Positions 46,201 to 60,700 are shown, counted from the first letter of the stretch. The stretch is DNA of 64,000 nucleotides from Allodiplogaster sudhausi (GCA_945643635.1 CALZFC010000030.1:764501-828500), one strand, 5' to 3'. Notes: generated from the letters alone by a model not told the origin. A program made the numbers and translations.

Positions 46201-46621
46201 CTTCTCAGAATGTTCGTTTCTAGTGATAGTTGAAATTGCGTCGACTTTTACGATAGGTCTTTTCTGTGTTATATTCTCTTTTCTAGGTAAACTCACATTC
46301 TTTCTTGCTGTCCAACTTCATCTCATTTACTACAGAGCTAAAATTCGATGGCTGCCACAGGAAAGTCTGCGCTCCTCGCAGAGATTCGCGGTCGCGCCGG
46401 CGAGCGACAGGGTTTGTGCTGTGTTTACTCTTTTTGTCAAAAACAAATCCTAGACTCCTCTTCAAACTTTTATTTCTAGACCAAACGTCAAACTAAAAAA
46501 AATAAATTTATGAAATAAATGATAAATTCGTGTAATTCTATATTCTTTGACATTCACGGCAAAGAAAAATTTTAAACTATTTTTTTTTCAATGACATCTT
46601 TTCGAATGATATCCCCTGCAG
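43294..46621. other. Long intron or spacer with GA tract and inverted G-rich repeats
   Basis: There is an AT-rich stretch to 44100, then a purine tract at 44105-44870 made of (GA)n with interruptions. The inverted G-rich minisatellite pair is at 45195-46010 and a CT tract at 46060-46145. No gene was found; the Leu/Ser frames opposite the GA tract are artefacts. Confidence 0.7.
45195..46010. repeat. Inverted pair of G-rich minisatellites (foldback structure)
   Basis: At about 45205-45375, units of GTCGTTCTTGCCGAATTGG followed by a run of G occur four to five times. At about 45838-45985, the same unit occurs in inverted orientation with C runs. The arms enclose about 460 bp of AT-rich DNA. The structure resembles a foldback element whose arms are tandem repeats. 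Confidence 0.75.
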
Positions 46622-46995
46622 CGAATGAGGTCGTCGTTGGCCCCGTCTCGACCGAGGGCCGATCCGCGTCAGAGGAGAAGGCGCTTCAGGACCGCAAGAA
46701 GATGATCGAGCAGCAGAAGGCTGCCAAGGTGTGTTGTGCATTTATGTAATCTCTCACTCAGAATATAAACGTTCTTTTGTCAATACATTGCAAAATCATG
46801 TTTTTTTTCCAGAGAAGTTTTACGGTAAAATTTATCGGGAAATTGTTGAATTTAACTTAAAATGCCAGAATCGTGAGCCTGATCATGTAAATTGTTAACG
46901 GTTTTTTATAATGATTTGTTGAGGCCGCGCAAGCTGCCGCCATTCAACAGGCCGCGTTGCTGGCAGCGAAGCGCCGCCCTGTCGAGCAGGAATGA
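46622..46995 (+). CDS. Alternative 3' exons of the PDZ gene
   Basis: Exon 17 can instead end at 43070 (CTCG before GTGTAC), in phase 1. The next recognisable exon, 46622-46728, starts in matching phase and reads NEVVVGPVSTEGRSASEEKA, then charged helix LQDRKKMIEQQKAAK. Exon 46924-46995 follows in phase 0 with AAQAAAIQQAALLAAKRRP and stops. Both exons are paralogous to exons 5 and 6 of the downstream MPVD unit (50872-50981 and 52299-52412). They could make a longer PDZ protein, or exon 46728 could splice on into the downstream coiled-coil exons. Only transcript data can decide. Confidence 0.6.
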
Positions 46996-49028
46996 GTTCG
47001 AGCTGGAGGCCTTATGGGAAGGAGAGAGAGAGAGAGAAAAAGAGAGAGAAAGAGAGAGATAGAGAGAAAGAAAGGGATAAAGAGATAGAGAGAGAGGGGA
47101 AAAAGAGAGCGGAAAGAAACAGAAACACTTCAGGATGTGACAGCTCGACCTTTTCCTTCGTAATGTTTAATGGCCATCTCAGAGAACTGTATATTTTTTC
47201 TCATAATCAGAATATAAACAAAAAATAGATCTTATCAAGTCACTCACGTACAATAATTCGCTTCTCGAGCCCTCTTTTAGCAAGTTCATGAATGTCAGCT
47301 TTTGAGCGCAACGTAATCAACATGTAATACCGGTAGAATGTTTTTTCCACATCAGTATTGACTGGTTAGAAACTTGCAACATAATCGGTGAAGCTTACAT
47401 ACTTACTGCACTTGTTTCAAACATGCAATAAATTGAAATAAAATGAACAACCATAAAAAAGATTCTCTTAAAGGAGACTTGAACACGAAAGACTCCTACA
47501 ACGATGATCCAGACACGTCAGACGCATCCTAATGTATTTAGCGAGAAAAAAAATTAATCTCTAGCCTCGGAAATCAATGAATTTAGACTGGTGAATCTCG
47601 GCCTGGTCCAATTAGACCATAAATTTCTTAGCGTCACGACCTCAAATGTCATTTATTTCGAAAGCAAATTCCTTGCTCATTAAGACCTTTTTCACGCTCA
47701 TGCTTCTGTAATGTTTTAGTTTAAGCGGATCACAATCGTTCCATACATCAACTACATAAATGTCGAGAAAAAAGAGTTTGCAGCGCCTTTAACCCGAAGC
47801 ATGGTGAAATGAAGAAAAAGTGGTACTGGATCGATGAGGATACAGATTGTTTTATGCAATAATGGCATAAAACTTACGTATAGCTCTAGCTCTGACCGGA
47901 ATGGCGCAAGAGAAAACAAGGGCCTTAAAAAAGAAATCGAGGAATTGTGTTATTAATCGTGAAAAAAATACTGATATTAGTGTTGAGTGGAAAAAAATTC
48001 AAACTTCATGCAGGTTTTATGAAATTTTGCATCGCCAATGGACAGTACTTTTGTGCATAGTTTAAGCGACAAACTTTTAGATATATATAAATATTTCATA
48101 ATTTTTATTTAATTTTATTACAGCTGAGACTCCAGTTGAAGTTCTGTTACATATTTGGCTTTCGAATATTTTGGGTAGATCTCATATAAGAACGTGTCAG
48201 CATGGCAAAAATTATATGAATGAAGCACCAATTAAGAACTGCATTTACTGAAGGCTATCCTTCATTGGACGATCGATGATTTTTAATATTTTTTATGAGT
48301 TCACTGCACTTCTAGTATGATACGCAAATAGATATGTTTGCATTATGATGCCTACAAAATAGTACCATTGTCGCGCTCTTTTGCGATCACTTTCCCGCTC
48401 GAGTTTCCGGGAGGTGGAAACGAAACCAGTCTAGGGCGCAGGTGTTCTTTAGCCGAAATCATTTTTTTACGCAAGTGCTCGAGTGCACGGCAACCCTTGC
48501 AGATCGGCGATCTCTTCAAGTTGTGTGGAAGAAACTGTTGCATGGGCATGAGCCTCCCCGAGGCGGGTAGCAGCTGACTTTTCATGAAGAAAACAGAGAT
48601 ACGCGAGAGTCTGTAGCCTGACGAGAGACGCAGACAGCGAAAGAAGACGAGAGAATGGGGAAGGGGCACACGACAATTTTTCTCTCTCGCACCCTCCTCA
48701 GATCGCGTACTCTCTCGCCTGTCCATGATTTTTATCTCACTCGCTCACTCTCTCCTCGTCTCGATATCCCCCATCCTTTCAAAAGCACATCGCTCCCGTC
48801 CTCATCCTCTCGCTCTCTCTCCGAGTTCCTTTGTCTCGCTTTTTTCTCTTCTCTTCTCTTTCCATCTTTTGGCCCCTCCCTGCATTCTCTCTGTCAATCG
48901 TTTCCTCTCGATGACTTTATTTTCATCTCATTCCCTCCCTCTTGCTTGATTCTCTTGTCTTTGACCAGCCCTTCGACCCCCTCGGCCGACTCGTCAACTT
49001 CTCCTCCTTGCAGTGCGAAACTGCAAAG
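46996..49028. other. Spacer between the two 3' units
   Basis: A short GA tract lies at 47020-47110 and a CT-rich tract at 48670-48950. Otherwise it is AT-rich, unique-looking DNA in which I see no exon. Just before the MPVD exon the sequence CTCCTCCTTGCAG is a strong acceptor, which could join an upstream non-coding exon or receive a trans-spliced leader. Confidence 0.5.
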
Positions 49029-52000
49029 ATGCCGGTAGATGGTCAGAAGACGTTTCATTCCCAATTTATTTATTTATTTCATTCTATTTTTGAAAGCTTA
49101 ATTTTAGCACGCAAACAGAAAAGGGATATAAATATTTAATTGGTGGGCAACATTGATTTATTTCAATTGATATCTGTCTAATCGATCACAAACTGACGCT
49201 CACTATTAGAAAACAGTGATGTAACTATCTTACTGCGCTTTCTATAGTCTTACTTATTTCGGAGGTCAGTGACCAGGCAACACCACAAGGTTTATGTTTT
49301 TATTAACTAAAAAACTCTTCTACCTTTGTCCTCATAACATATTATCGGAATATGTTGTTTTTTTTTCTTTTTTTTTTGCTCTTTGGACAATAACTATTTG
49401 GGCATTGTGGAGAACATTCTGTCTTTACATTACGTAGAATTCGCTCGAGACTCTTCTAATCTAGTGGCTAATTTTCATAATTGGGTGGTGTTGGGGGAGG
49501 TTTGGGGCAGATGTGAAGCTGACCCTAATGTCCAGCTGTGAAACTTTACATCGCACGCACGCATACACACTTTGCCTGTTTGTCATGACGGACACCGATG
49601 AGAAACGGCTCTCGATCGGCGATGATATTGCAATACGAGAGAGGAGAGAGAGTGGAAGAAAGAGAGAGACTATGGAGAGGGAGAGGCAAGAGATAGACAG
49701 AGAAATTGTGGAGACGGATGAAGAGAGAGAGGGTGAGAGAAAGGGAGAAGTTGATAGAACGTGAAAGTGAGTTAGAGAGAGAGAGAGAGAGAGAGAGTTA
49801 GGGGGAGAGACAAAAAGAATGAATGGTAGAAATAGAGGATGTGATAGATGAATAATGCAGAGAAGTTTGGTGGAGAAGGACCAAAGTGTGAAAAGGCAAT
49901 ATCAGCAGGAATGCGGACTAGAGTGTGCATCTTGAACGGGGAAAAAGAGTGCGGCGCAACGTAGCAAAAAGGACATTCGAGAGAGAGAGAGAGACATCGA
50001 GAAGCTGGGAACGAACGGAGAGAGTGAACTGGAATGAAATGAAGAAGATCTCTCTCTGCTTTGGACAGCACAAACATTTGTCCGCGATGCGCTGTGTTGC
50101 CTGAATTGTAGACAAACATATGAAGGAGCCAACTGAAAATATTAAACTTAGATTACTTTTGTCATTTTATTTGTTAAAATTAAATATTATTAATATACAT
50201 ATTCCAGTTTTCGACGCCGCACACGGCTCATCTTCTGAAGAAGAGGAGGATGACGAGGAGGTTTAGAGCACCTTTTTCTTACATGTGCTTATTTTTGAAC
50301 GCCTTAGAAATAAGATTTTTGAATTTATTTTACACGAAAATTAATTAATGCAACGTGTGCGTTCATCAATTAATTTTATGAAATCAATTTTGTTTAAATA
50401 TAATAAAAAAAAAATCAGGTTGTGGTTCCGCGAAGTCGCGGCGGCTTCCGCGTGGCGAACGCGCCGCCGGCAGAGCCTCCGAAACCGGGTACAACAATTC
50501 AAGTTCTTACAATCAATTATTCATCTTCAATTAATCTATATGCATACCTATTAAAGGAACGGTATTACCGAAAAAAAATCTCCTCCCTTATGACAACTCA
50601 AATTGAACAATCTCAAGGTGAGGAGTCCTATCAGGAACTGATTTTTTTTTTTGTTGGTATCTTGAAATCCTAATTTGTGTCTCTTCCAGCCGAAACCACT
50701 CCCGAGGTCGCGAAGCAAGCTGTGCTAACCGAGATCAAGAACATTGCCGGTGACTTGCAGGGTGACGAAGCGTTCTCTTGATTTACATCAAGAATATTTT
50801 ATATTTTTCTTATTCAAATTAAAAAAACTTTCCCGCCAAAATATAAATTCGAACATCGCCGTCTCCCGCAGCGAACGAGGTCGTCATTGCGCAGCCGCAG
50901 CGGCAGCCCGAGCTGACGGAAGAGCAGATGAAGCTGATCGAGGAGAGGAAGCGCATTCTGGCCGAGCAACAGGCAGCCAAGGTACGCGAAAAAAGGAAAT
51001 TGACCAGAGATCCCATCTAAATCTCTGGCGAACATTTGAATGCTAAAAGCGTTTCTGTAATTCATTTTTATAAACCAAACTAAGTTTTTGCATTCAATTA
51101 TTTACCAGACATTTTGAAAGTCTGTGGAGTACTCTGGTTCCTTATTTGACGCATTTTTGTTGTTTCAAATATATGTAAAAGGTGTGTTGTAGATATGTGC
51201 ATAGGAGATATGTGCCAAAAAATAATATTCAAAAAATAAATTGTGTTTACAATACTTTACTTTTGTTTTCATCAATATCACAATATTGATTAGTCGGTAT
51301 CTATAAAATTACCCTTCGAGCTTAAAGCCCTAAAACTTTTTTTTAAAGAATTTTATTCGCGATAAGCGCCGCCGCCCACTGGCGGGGCTGCTGCAGTTGA
51401 GACAGCGCTTGAGTAGGCGGACGAATGCGAGAAAATAATGAAGGAGAAAGAGATAAGCGTGAAAGTGAGAGAAGGAGAGCGAGAGAGAGATAGCGAAAGA
51501 GAACGAGAGAGAAAGGGAGAGTGAAAGGAAGATATAGAAAGAGAGAAGTACATAAAAAGGTGGAAAGTGAACGTGAGAAACAAAGAAAGAGAGAGAGACA
51601 AAGAGACAGAGAGAGAGAGAAAGAAGGGGAGAGAGAGAAAGAGACAGAGAAAGAGAGAGAAAGAATGGGAGGGAGAAAAAGTGAGAGCGAGCAGGAGAAA
51701 GAGAAAGAGAGAAAGATAAAGTCATGAAGTCTCAGTGAGTTGAGAAGCGGGTCAGCTGTTCCCGAAGACATCACGTCGGATGATGCGTGTGATTTCCATC
51801 ACCCTCCCCCCTCCCTCTCGAGCCACCCTTCCACCCTTGGCCGGACTATTTATTATACGACTTTCCTTCTCTCTTTCTCTCACTCTATTCCCTCTCTCTC
51901 TCATTCTCTCACTCTCTTTCTCTCTCACTACCTCTTACCCTCTCTCTTTCTCTCTCTCTCTCTTTCTCATTCAATATCTAAATATACTTCCGAAAGCCGA

Positions 52001-55000
52001 GCATCTAATCCACTCTTCACAAGATTGCATCAATAAGCTGACATACCGATGGCCCTCAGTCAGGGGACACCCAAAGATGAGTCAAAACATGCAACCGGAG
52101 CATGGAAATAATGAGCAAACTCCTAAATATTGATAGAAGTACATAAATTTGTAGCCACACTAAAAATAAGACAAACGATAGAAGAACTGTTTGAATGATA
52201 TATCTTTGATATATATGTATATATTTTTTAATTATGAACCACATACGTAAATCCATGTATGAGTAGAATAGTATTTTCCCAAGCCTCGTCCAGTGTAGGT
52301 TGCACAGGCGGCCGCGATTCAGCAAGCGGCTCTGGCTGCGCAGCAGCAACAGCAGCAGATGCAGAATCATGTCAACGCGAGCAACGAGGAGATGGCGAAG
52401 AAGGCTGCGATGGTTAGGAAGACATATTTAATAAACACTAGCCATTTCATCATTACGCATGTATATATTTAAAAATAATAATAATATTGCTGAAAATGTC
52501 CTAATAAAATTTATAATTAATTATTGTAAAAGTAATAAAAATTGCTGTTGCGCTGCGTTTTCCCCTTTCTTTTAAACAGGCTCGCCAAATGGCCGAAGAG
52601 GAGCGACGTCAGGCAGAGGAGAGGATGCGCGCGCAGCAGGACGCTTTCCAGAAGGTGGCCGTAATTTGGTATTTAGGAAAGGATGAGTGGATACTGTATT
52701 AGGCGCACTAAAAATAGTTCTGACCAGATTTGGATTACGGTAAAAAAACAGACCAAATAACGAATATAATTTCAGGCACACGAAGCAGCAAAGAAAGCGC
52801 AGGACGAGGCGATCGCCAAGGCGCAGAAGGCGAAGGAAGAGGCGGAAGCAAGGGCAAGGGCGCAGATGGTAGGGAGAGAGACCGAGGCAATGAGAGGGAG
52901 TGAGAGAAAGAGAGTAAAAGAGAGGAAAGAGGGGAGGCAGAGAGGCAGGGAGAGAGTGGGAATGAGAGAGAGGAGCTATAGATATGGAGAAGGGGCAGAG
53001 AGGTAGGATTACAGAGATGGGAAGCAGAATGATAACGAAAGCTTGATAATTCGTCCAATGATAATTCATGCCATTTTAAAATGATAACTCGTCACTTTTT
53101 TTGCTTCAAATGAGTCGCAAATATGATTACAATACTCGCAGGAAAACGCATTCTTAGAAAAAGAAAAAATCTGAAAAAATTGTATGAGTTATTAACATTT
53201 TAACATCGGACAAATTATCAGCACACCAAGTAAAGTATAAGTAGGAAGATGCAGTAGAATTCCTACATTAGGACCTGCAAGCACAACAACAGGCACAAGC
53301 GCTAGAGCGCGCACGGCAACAGCAACAGCAGGTTCGTGCAAGGGAAAGTGGTCCAAGAAAAGTTATCGCTTAGTAGATCACTTTCTAACCATGGTACGTT
53401 TTTTTATTAAGGCACTTGGCATATAATTAATCATTATGTATAACATCAGAAAAGAATTAAGAATAATATAGTGAGAAAAAAAAGAAATCCATAAATCCTT
53501 AAGGCCCTGCAAGAAGCACAAGCAAAGGCGGCACAGGCCCGAGCACAAGCTGAAGCACAAGCGAAAGCAGCACAAGAAAAGGTATCAATTTTTGTTGTGA
53601 TATTAGAATGAAACATTATTTCCTATTTGAACGAGAGCTTCATCCACATTTTTTCATAAATAATTTTTTTCTAAAACATAATTAAAGCTCCACGAAATTC
53701 AACTGTAGTCTATTTGAATATTTCTGAGCATTGTAGTCGGGCCTGTCTCCTGCTCTTGTCCCAGGCAAAATGGCGCGAATTCAAAAATGGATTTTTCTCT
53801 TTCAAAGGAAAATATAAAATCTGTTTTGTGTAAGGCAAAGGCCGAGGCGGAAGCTCGCGCGGCAGCCGCAAAGCAACAGGCGGAGGCGCAGGCAAAAGCG
53901 GCACAGGCCCAAGCGGAGCAGGCGAGGGCGGCGCAGGTTAGCAGAACAGTTTGAATTAAGGAAGTGTTTTTGAAAAAAGTTTTTTTAGACCCATTAATCT
54001 TATAAAATTGACATAAACATTAGCTCTGTAAAATATGCCTTTGATAAAAGATAATATTCATAGTAGTCAAACACGAAAACAGCGACATACATACATATCT
54101 CTTCTCTTGAAGGCAAAAGCGCAAGCAGAAGCACAAGCGCGTGCCGCTCAGGCGAAGGCGAATGCTGAGGCGCAAGCTCGCCTGACGCAAGTGCAGGTCT
54201 ATTATAATTAGCTTCAAAAATTATCATTCTTTAATAGTAGTCTATTATATTTGCAAAAAGAGACCAATTTGTAACATAATAAAATGATGATAATAAAACT
54301 ATTTAAAAAAAAAGTTTTCTTTTTATGATGATAATAATTTCTCTCCTCACTAATCATATTTATTTTCCATCGATCAAGAGACGCAAGGCAATTGTAATGT
54401 CGAAATGTAAAAAAAAATGGGAATGAATTTCTGAATTTAGACATTCGAAAGAATAAACTTTCAAATTTCAGGCACAAGCCGAGGCACAGGCACGCGCCGC
54501 ACAAGTGAAATCACAAGCAGAAGCTCAAGCAAAGCAGGTATTTCTCTTTCTCTCTCTCCCTACCTCTCTCTCTCTCTTTCTGCCTCCCTTCTCTCACTCT
54601 CATTCTCTCTCAGTCGCCCTCTCCTGTCCTCTAGCCTCATTTCTTCTCCCTCTAATATGTATATGGAATATGTCAGCCGAATAAAAGGTAACAGTAAAAT
54701 ATGGGTCGACGTGATTGTTCAGAAATAATTTTTTTAGTAACTCCGCTTTCAGCAACAACAGCAGCAAAAGACGACGACTACTGTCGTCAGCAACGGAAGC
54801 GCCCAGCGGACGCCTCCTGCCGCTGGCCAGCCGCCCTCGGTCAGTATGCAAGAGATAAATGGGTAATGAAAAAATATTTATTTATATTAGGACGATCACC
54901 GAAAAATAATTCATGCATATTCGAATTGCATAATCGGCCTGGATCTAGGCTCTCTCATTTTCACATGCAATTTCGCTGGTCGAACAATACTGTTGCATGA

Positions 55001-55430
55001 AAAATTAAAATAGCGCAAGCGAATGAAAGTGGGCCCGTCAATTTGAATCACATTTAATTTTTCGGTGATCGTACACTTATAATTTTTTTAAAGCTTTAAA
55101 AATCTCAATGCTTTTGCTTGTCCTCCGCATGCGACCTTCCGTGGGTGTTATTCGAACTAATTTCACAGATTTAGCACGCTACTTGTGATTGGGAAAATCT
55201 GTTGCCATTCCTTATTTGCACCCCTGATTTTAGCTTCTTTGTTTATCACTTTAATATCTTCACTTCAAGCAGGCTGACCTATTTCCACATCAACGAAATA
55301 TTTCATCGTTCAAGATTGATTGGCACCTGCAAATGCATTTTACTATATTATTTCTTGAAGTGGCGTTAAATGTGGAGTTCACTCAAGTTTTCTCTCTCTC
55401 TCTTCCTCTCCCTCTTTCTCTCCCTCTCGA

Positions 55431-55477
<47 letters not shown>

Positions 55478-56736
55478 CGGTCCCTCTGTCTCTCGCTCCC
55501 ATTCACCCTACCTTTCTTCTCCTTTACTTTCCTCTGTCATTCCTACCCGGTTGGTATTACTGCAATCTCCAGTAGAGTGCCATCTAATTTTCAGGAGCAC
55601 CGCTCCCGGCCCTCTGCTCCTTCTTGACAGCCGCTTTATCTTTTATTTCTTTGTCACTGTCTCATTTTCTCTCTCTTTCTCTCGTCCTCCCTCTCTTTAC
55701 CTCTCTCTGTCTTCTTCTTCTTTCTCTATCCCTCCCTGTATCCCTCTCTCTTTCTCTGTAGCTCCTTCCGTATCGCTACTTTTCATCTAATACTTGGCTT
55801 CCCAGATCTTTTTTCTATGTCTTTCTTGAACTCACTCTATCTATAACACAGCTTTCCAGATCTCAGATTTTTCTTTGCACTCTCTCTCTCGCTGTCTCTT
55901 TCGCTCTCTCACTCTCTCGCCTGCTCTCTCAGAATGCCATAATCTCTCTCCACGGAGCGGTTCCTCTTTTTGCAAGCTTCTCACTTCCCACCCTAACAAC
56001 GTGAACGTGCTTAGAAATAGGCGCAGAGGAGGCAAAAGCCAGCTGAAGAGCAGCTTTCAACGCTCTTTTATTCGTTTGTTAAAAAGGAAGAGGAGAGAGA
56101 GAATTTGAGCAAGAGAGAGAGAGAGAGAGAAAGAAAGATATGAAACGACAAAATATCGTTTCTTTTATGTACTTCCGTAAAGACATTCGTCTGCTGGGTC
56201 AGCATCCCATTGAATTTACGTCTTTTCTATAAAGAGTTCATCCTATGCCATATTTCACTACCACCGCTTGTTGCCTAAACAACTCTACGAAAAATTTCGG
56301 CTACTAATCTTGTCCGCGTCGTTGCTTATTTTACGAAGTGAAAGTGTGTGTACAACTAATAGACTTCGATCCTCACAATCAGTAAGCGCAACCGTGATTA
56401 CTTAAACATGTAAATATATATGGCTACTATGGTGAAGGAATCGTTAAAAAAAATGTGTCCTTTTACTCGCTTAAAACGCTTAAAACAATATTTAACGACA
56501 ATTATGCAAATCTTTAGAATACCATGAAACCGCATGCAATCGCACGAGCACAATTGCAAAATAAGCATCGCTTGATCACTCGCTTAATAGTTTTATTGGA
56601 AAAAAAATATTTTAACTATTTTTTTTTTTAATTTATAGGTAAACTAAATAAAGCGAGTGATTTGGCATACTGTAACACTAAAATGAATGAACTGCACGTT
56701 TCACTCTCTTTCTCTAGTTTTCTCTCTCCCTCTCCC

Positions 56737-56768
<32 letters not shown>

Positions 56769-57751
56769 GCACTCTCTAACCGGCCTCTCGCATGCCCTTG
56801 CACGGTCCTTTCCAGTGCGGCTCGCTAGACTACGCGACTGGCGACGCAGTCATTGTCGCGTTACAGCAGACGCAGACCACGCACGGACGCGCCGTGGCCG
56901 GAGGCGGCGCGCAGGCTCAAAAGTCCTCGTCGATTCCTCAGCCGGCAGCACCGCCGGCCGCAGCGAATCAGCGGCAAGTTCAGCAAGTTCACCAGCAGCA
57001 GCAACAACAGCAACGCCAGGCACCACCTCTCACGACCAGGAAGCCCGATCCACAGGTAAAGAAAGGCTCTTCCAAGAAGTCATCATTCATTGACCGCATG
57101 ACCAATCGTCAAAGTATAATTTTGGCCTTTTCTTCCTTCAATTTTTTCATAATTTTCCGCGTATTTATTAAACTCCAATAACGTTCGCATACCATATGCA
57201 TATTGAGTTGTTTTTTCTAGCTCTGTCTCAAATATTTCGTTTCTCTCTTTTGGAATCGTTATTAATGATTTATTGACGCTTTTCTTGTCGAGAAGAATCA
57301 TCACACATCACCTTTGCCTCATATTTTGCTCCATGCTTTCTTTTGATCTTTTGCGTTTCTGTCTTTCTCTTTCTCTTTCTCTTTCGCTTTCTCTTTCTCT
57401 TTATCTTTATCTTTCTCCTTCTCTTTCTCTTTCTCTCTCCTCTCTCTCTCAATATCTCTCTCTCTCTCATCGCTTTCTCTGCTTCTCTGACCGTCTGGCC
57501 TCTTTATTGATAGATTGATGTGCTCAAGGATATTCTTCTCTTTCTAGCTGCAACAACAACAACAACAACTTCTGCAGCCTCCTCCGCCTCGTCAGCCTGC
57601 ACCCAAGGCGTCTCTCATCAAGGAAGTCGTCCACGAGCAGCCGCCACAGGCCCGCGCCACCGTAATCATTTTGGGGGACATATAAGGACAAATTAATGAT
57701 TTTTTTAAACATTTAAATTTTAAAAAAATGTGAACAAAAAGATATGCAATA

Positions 57752-57791
<40 letters not shown>

Positions 57792-60700
57792 TAAATAATC
57801 TTTATAAAGTTAAATAGACATTTAGCTTTATAAACCGTGGTATTTGCAAGAAGTTTGCAAAAAAAAAAAATTCACTTTATCTGCACCACATTATTTGATG
57901 TATGAATAAATAAATAAATAAATAAATATGATCTTTGATCTATGGTCATTTCAGAAGATGACGCCGGCTCCATCGCCCTCAGGCAAGCTCGGCTTCGATC
58001 CCGAGGCCACGGCGAACGCGACCCTCGCGCCCGTCCTCCACACTGTCCGACACGTTTTTTGAGTGGTCATCAGAAATACCTTCTTTAGCCAGCAGGCTTA
58101 CTATGAAGCAGAGCAGACAGAAATTTCTATAATACAAATTACAGGAAAAGATAAAAGGTTTAAATAAATAGTATATGAAATTTTGAATATCGATTTTGTA
58201 GATTTCAAGAGTTGATAAATACAAATTCCAGGGACTAAAGGCGCCGGGCAAGCTTGCGCCACAAGCGGCACCGCCCGAGCCGGAGCAGAAGGAGGCGGCG
58301 CCGCTGCCGAGGAATACCGCACTGCAACAGGCGGCCAAGGTTGGGAGCACGTCATCGGTTCATAATACACATATTTATTGCACTTTTTGATCTACCAGAA
58401 ATATAAGAGTTATTCTCACTCCTCGCGTGCAAACTCCGCCGCATGGGTTCATGCCGCATGTAAACTCATAATTCAGCAAAATGACATATGTATGTATGTA
58501 TGTACATATATGTATTTTATTTGGAACAAGGCTCGCGGGAAGATTTGCCTGGGTACATACTAACCATGCATTCAGTACCGCTCAAGGTCGAGGGGCAATG
58601 CTATGTAGACTACAGCATATCTGGCTCATCACCAACATGAATACCTACCTTTTCGTCTGCCTTTGCCTTCCCCATCAGCCTTTCATTTTGCGGTGTGGCA
58701 TAAGAATGATGAAACGTCGCAAAGGTGTCGATCGACAGAGTAAACAAACATTTATGAATAGCTCCTCTCGCTCTCCCACTCATTCTGGCTCTCTTTTTTT
58801 CTGCTGCTTCTCATCTGTTTTTTCTTCCAATCTATTCTGTCGTCTCTACTGCATTTCATGCGTTTTTTTGAAGTCTGGAGGGTAAAACAAAAGAGTGGAG
58901 GAAGCTGTTCTCTCATCCCTGGCTCTGCTTCCTCCTGCATCATTATCTTTATCATTGCTTGGAGTTTTCCTCCCTTCTCACCTTCCGCTGACGGATGGGA
59001 CCCCTCAGGCCTTTCCCGGTCTCTTTTGTTGTTTGCCAGCTGTTACAATGTCTCTCCGATCAGCGTCGAGATTTAGTGGCCGGACGACGGGCGAGGAGAT
59101 AGAGCGAGGGAGAAGGAGTGAGAGAGTGCGAAAGAGACAGAGAAAGAGAGCGCGAGAGTGAGAGAGCAAGAGAGCAAGAGAGAGAGAGAGAGAGAGAGCA
59201 AGAGAGAGAGAGAGAGAGAAGATTGAGAAAAGAGATAAAACGGAGAAAGAAGCGATCCGACGTTTAGGAATGAGAATGATTTTGGAGAGAGAAAAAGAAA
59301 ATAGCTGCTTGTTAGTAGGAGAAATTAGAGACCATGTGTTCAAAGTGGAGGCGAAAGTACTGAAGGCCCGGCAGAGTTCCAGTGCTTGCCGTTGCTAAAG
59401 AACAAAGAACAAGCGAATATTATGTACTTTGCTGAATTGGTCACTCTTTGATGTTCTATAAAAGTACACATGATACAAGCATTTGTGATGAAAGAGAAGA
59501 ACAAATAAATATCAGTTAGCATTTATTTCCTAATTAGCTGCACTAGCTTCTACTGGGAGAAAAACAATTTTTTTTAAGCTTATGCTTGCCTTGTGATCAT
59601 AACTGAATAATAGATAAAAATGAGGAATAATGAGGAGAAGGTTAGAAGCGAGCTTTCTCATGATTTCCGGCTAGATTCCCGTGTCTGCGCGAGTTGTTGA
59701 GTGGAGATTTTCGAGGAAAGTTTGGTGACTCTGCTGTGTGATGTGTTGGATATACCGAAGTACTCTCGAAAAAGCGAACGGTTTAGAGAGAAGTTGAGAA
59801 ATAGTTGAAGAGAAGAGGAAGAAATTAGAAGAGAGGAAGACTGAGAAAGAAAGTTAAATAGAGACAGAGAGCGAAATGACGAGAAGGAAAGAAGAAATGA
59901 ACTATCTGTTCTTGTCAGTATAATGCATATCTGTTTGACAGAGCAAAAGTTGCTTTTTTCAAGGGTAGAGTTGGACTGCTGATACTGTATATCTTCACAA
60001 AATACAGCCAAATAAAGTACAGACATTTACTTTAACGAAACGTCGCTTAGAGTCACGTGTGTGTGGATAGACTAAAACCACGTATAGGCTTAGCCATGAA
60101 CAGAACGCCGAGTTCGGTGTATTCAATAAATCTCGCTATAGATTACTTGCTATAAGCTCAAATTCGAGCGTTATGCGCAAATAGTTCCGCGCAACTTTAC
60201 GCATCCTCTGCTCGAGCAATAAGTGTTTGCGGAAGCGGGAAAGGGAGAGAGAGAAAGGGAAAGAGAACGAGGCAAAGCTAGGAAATCCGACAGGAGCAAC
60301 CTTGTCTTAGAGAGAATCAATCACCATGCGCGCTCGTGTGCGGATATTATCGATAGGAAAGGACGGTCGTCAGAGGAGGAAAGAGCGCGCGAAATCCTAC
60401 GGGATCGTCAACTTGCGACATCGATTGTGCCGCTTGCATCATCGTGATCTCCGATTGATCACCATATCGATTGCCCTCTCCACCCGGCCATTATCGATTG
60501 TTCCAATCACCTATATGCAATCGATTGGACCCTAAACCCGGCCATTCTCGGTTGTTGCGTACACCTGAACACAGTAGATTGTTCCGTCTCCCCGGACATT
60601 CTCAATTGTTCCTTCCACCTGAACATCATCGATTGTTCCATCCACCCGGACAATATCGATTGTTCCGTCTGCCGCTTGCACCACAAATGCGTCAATCGCG

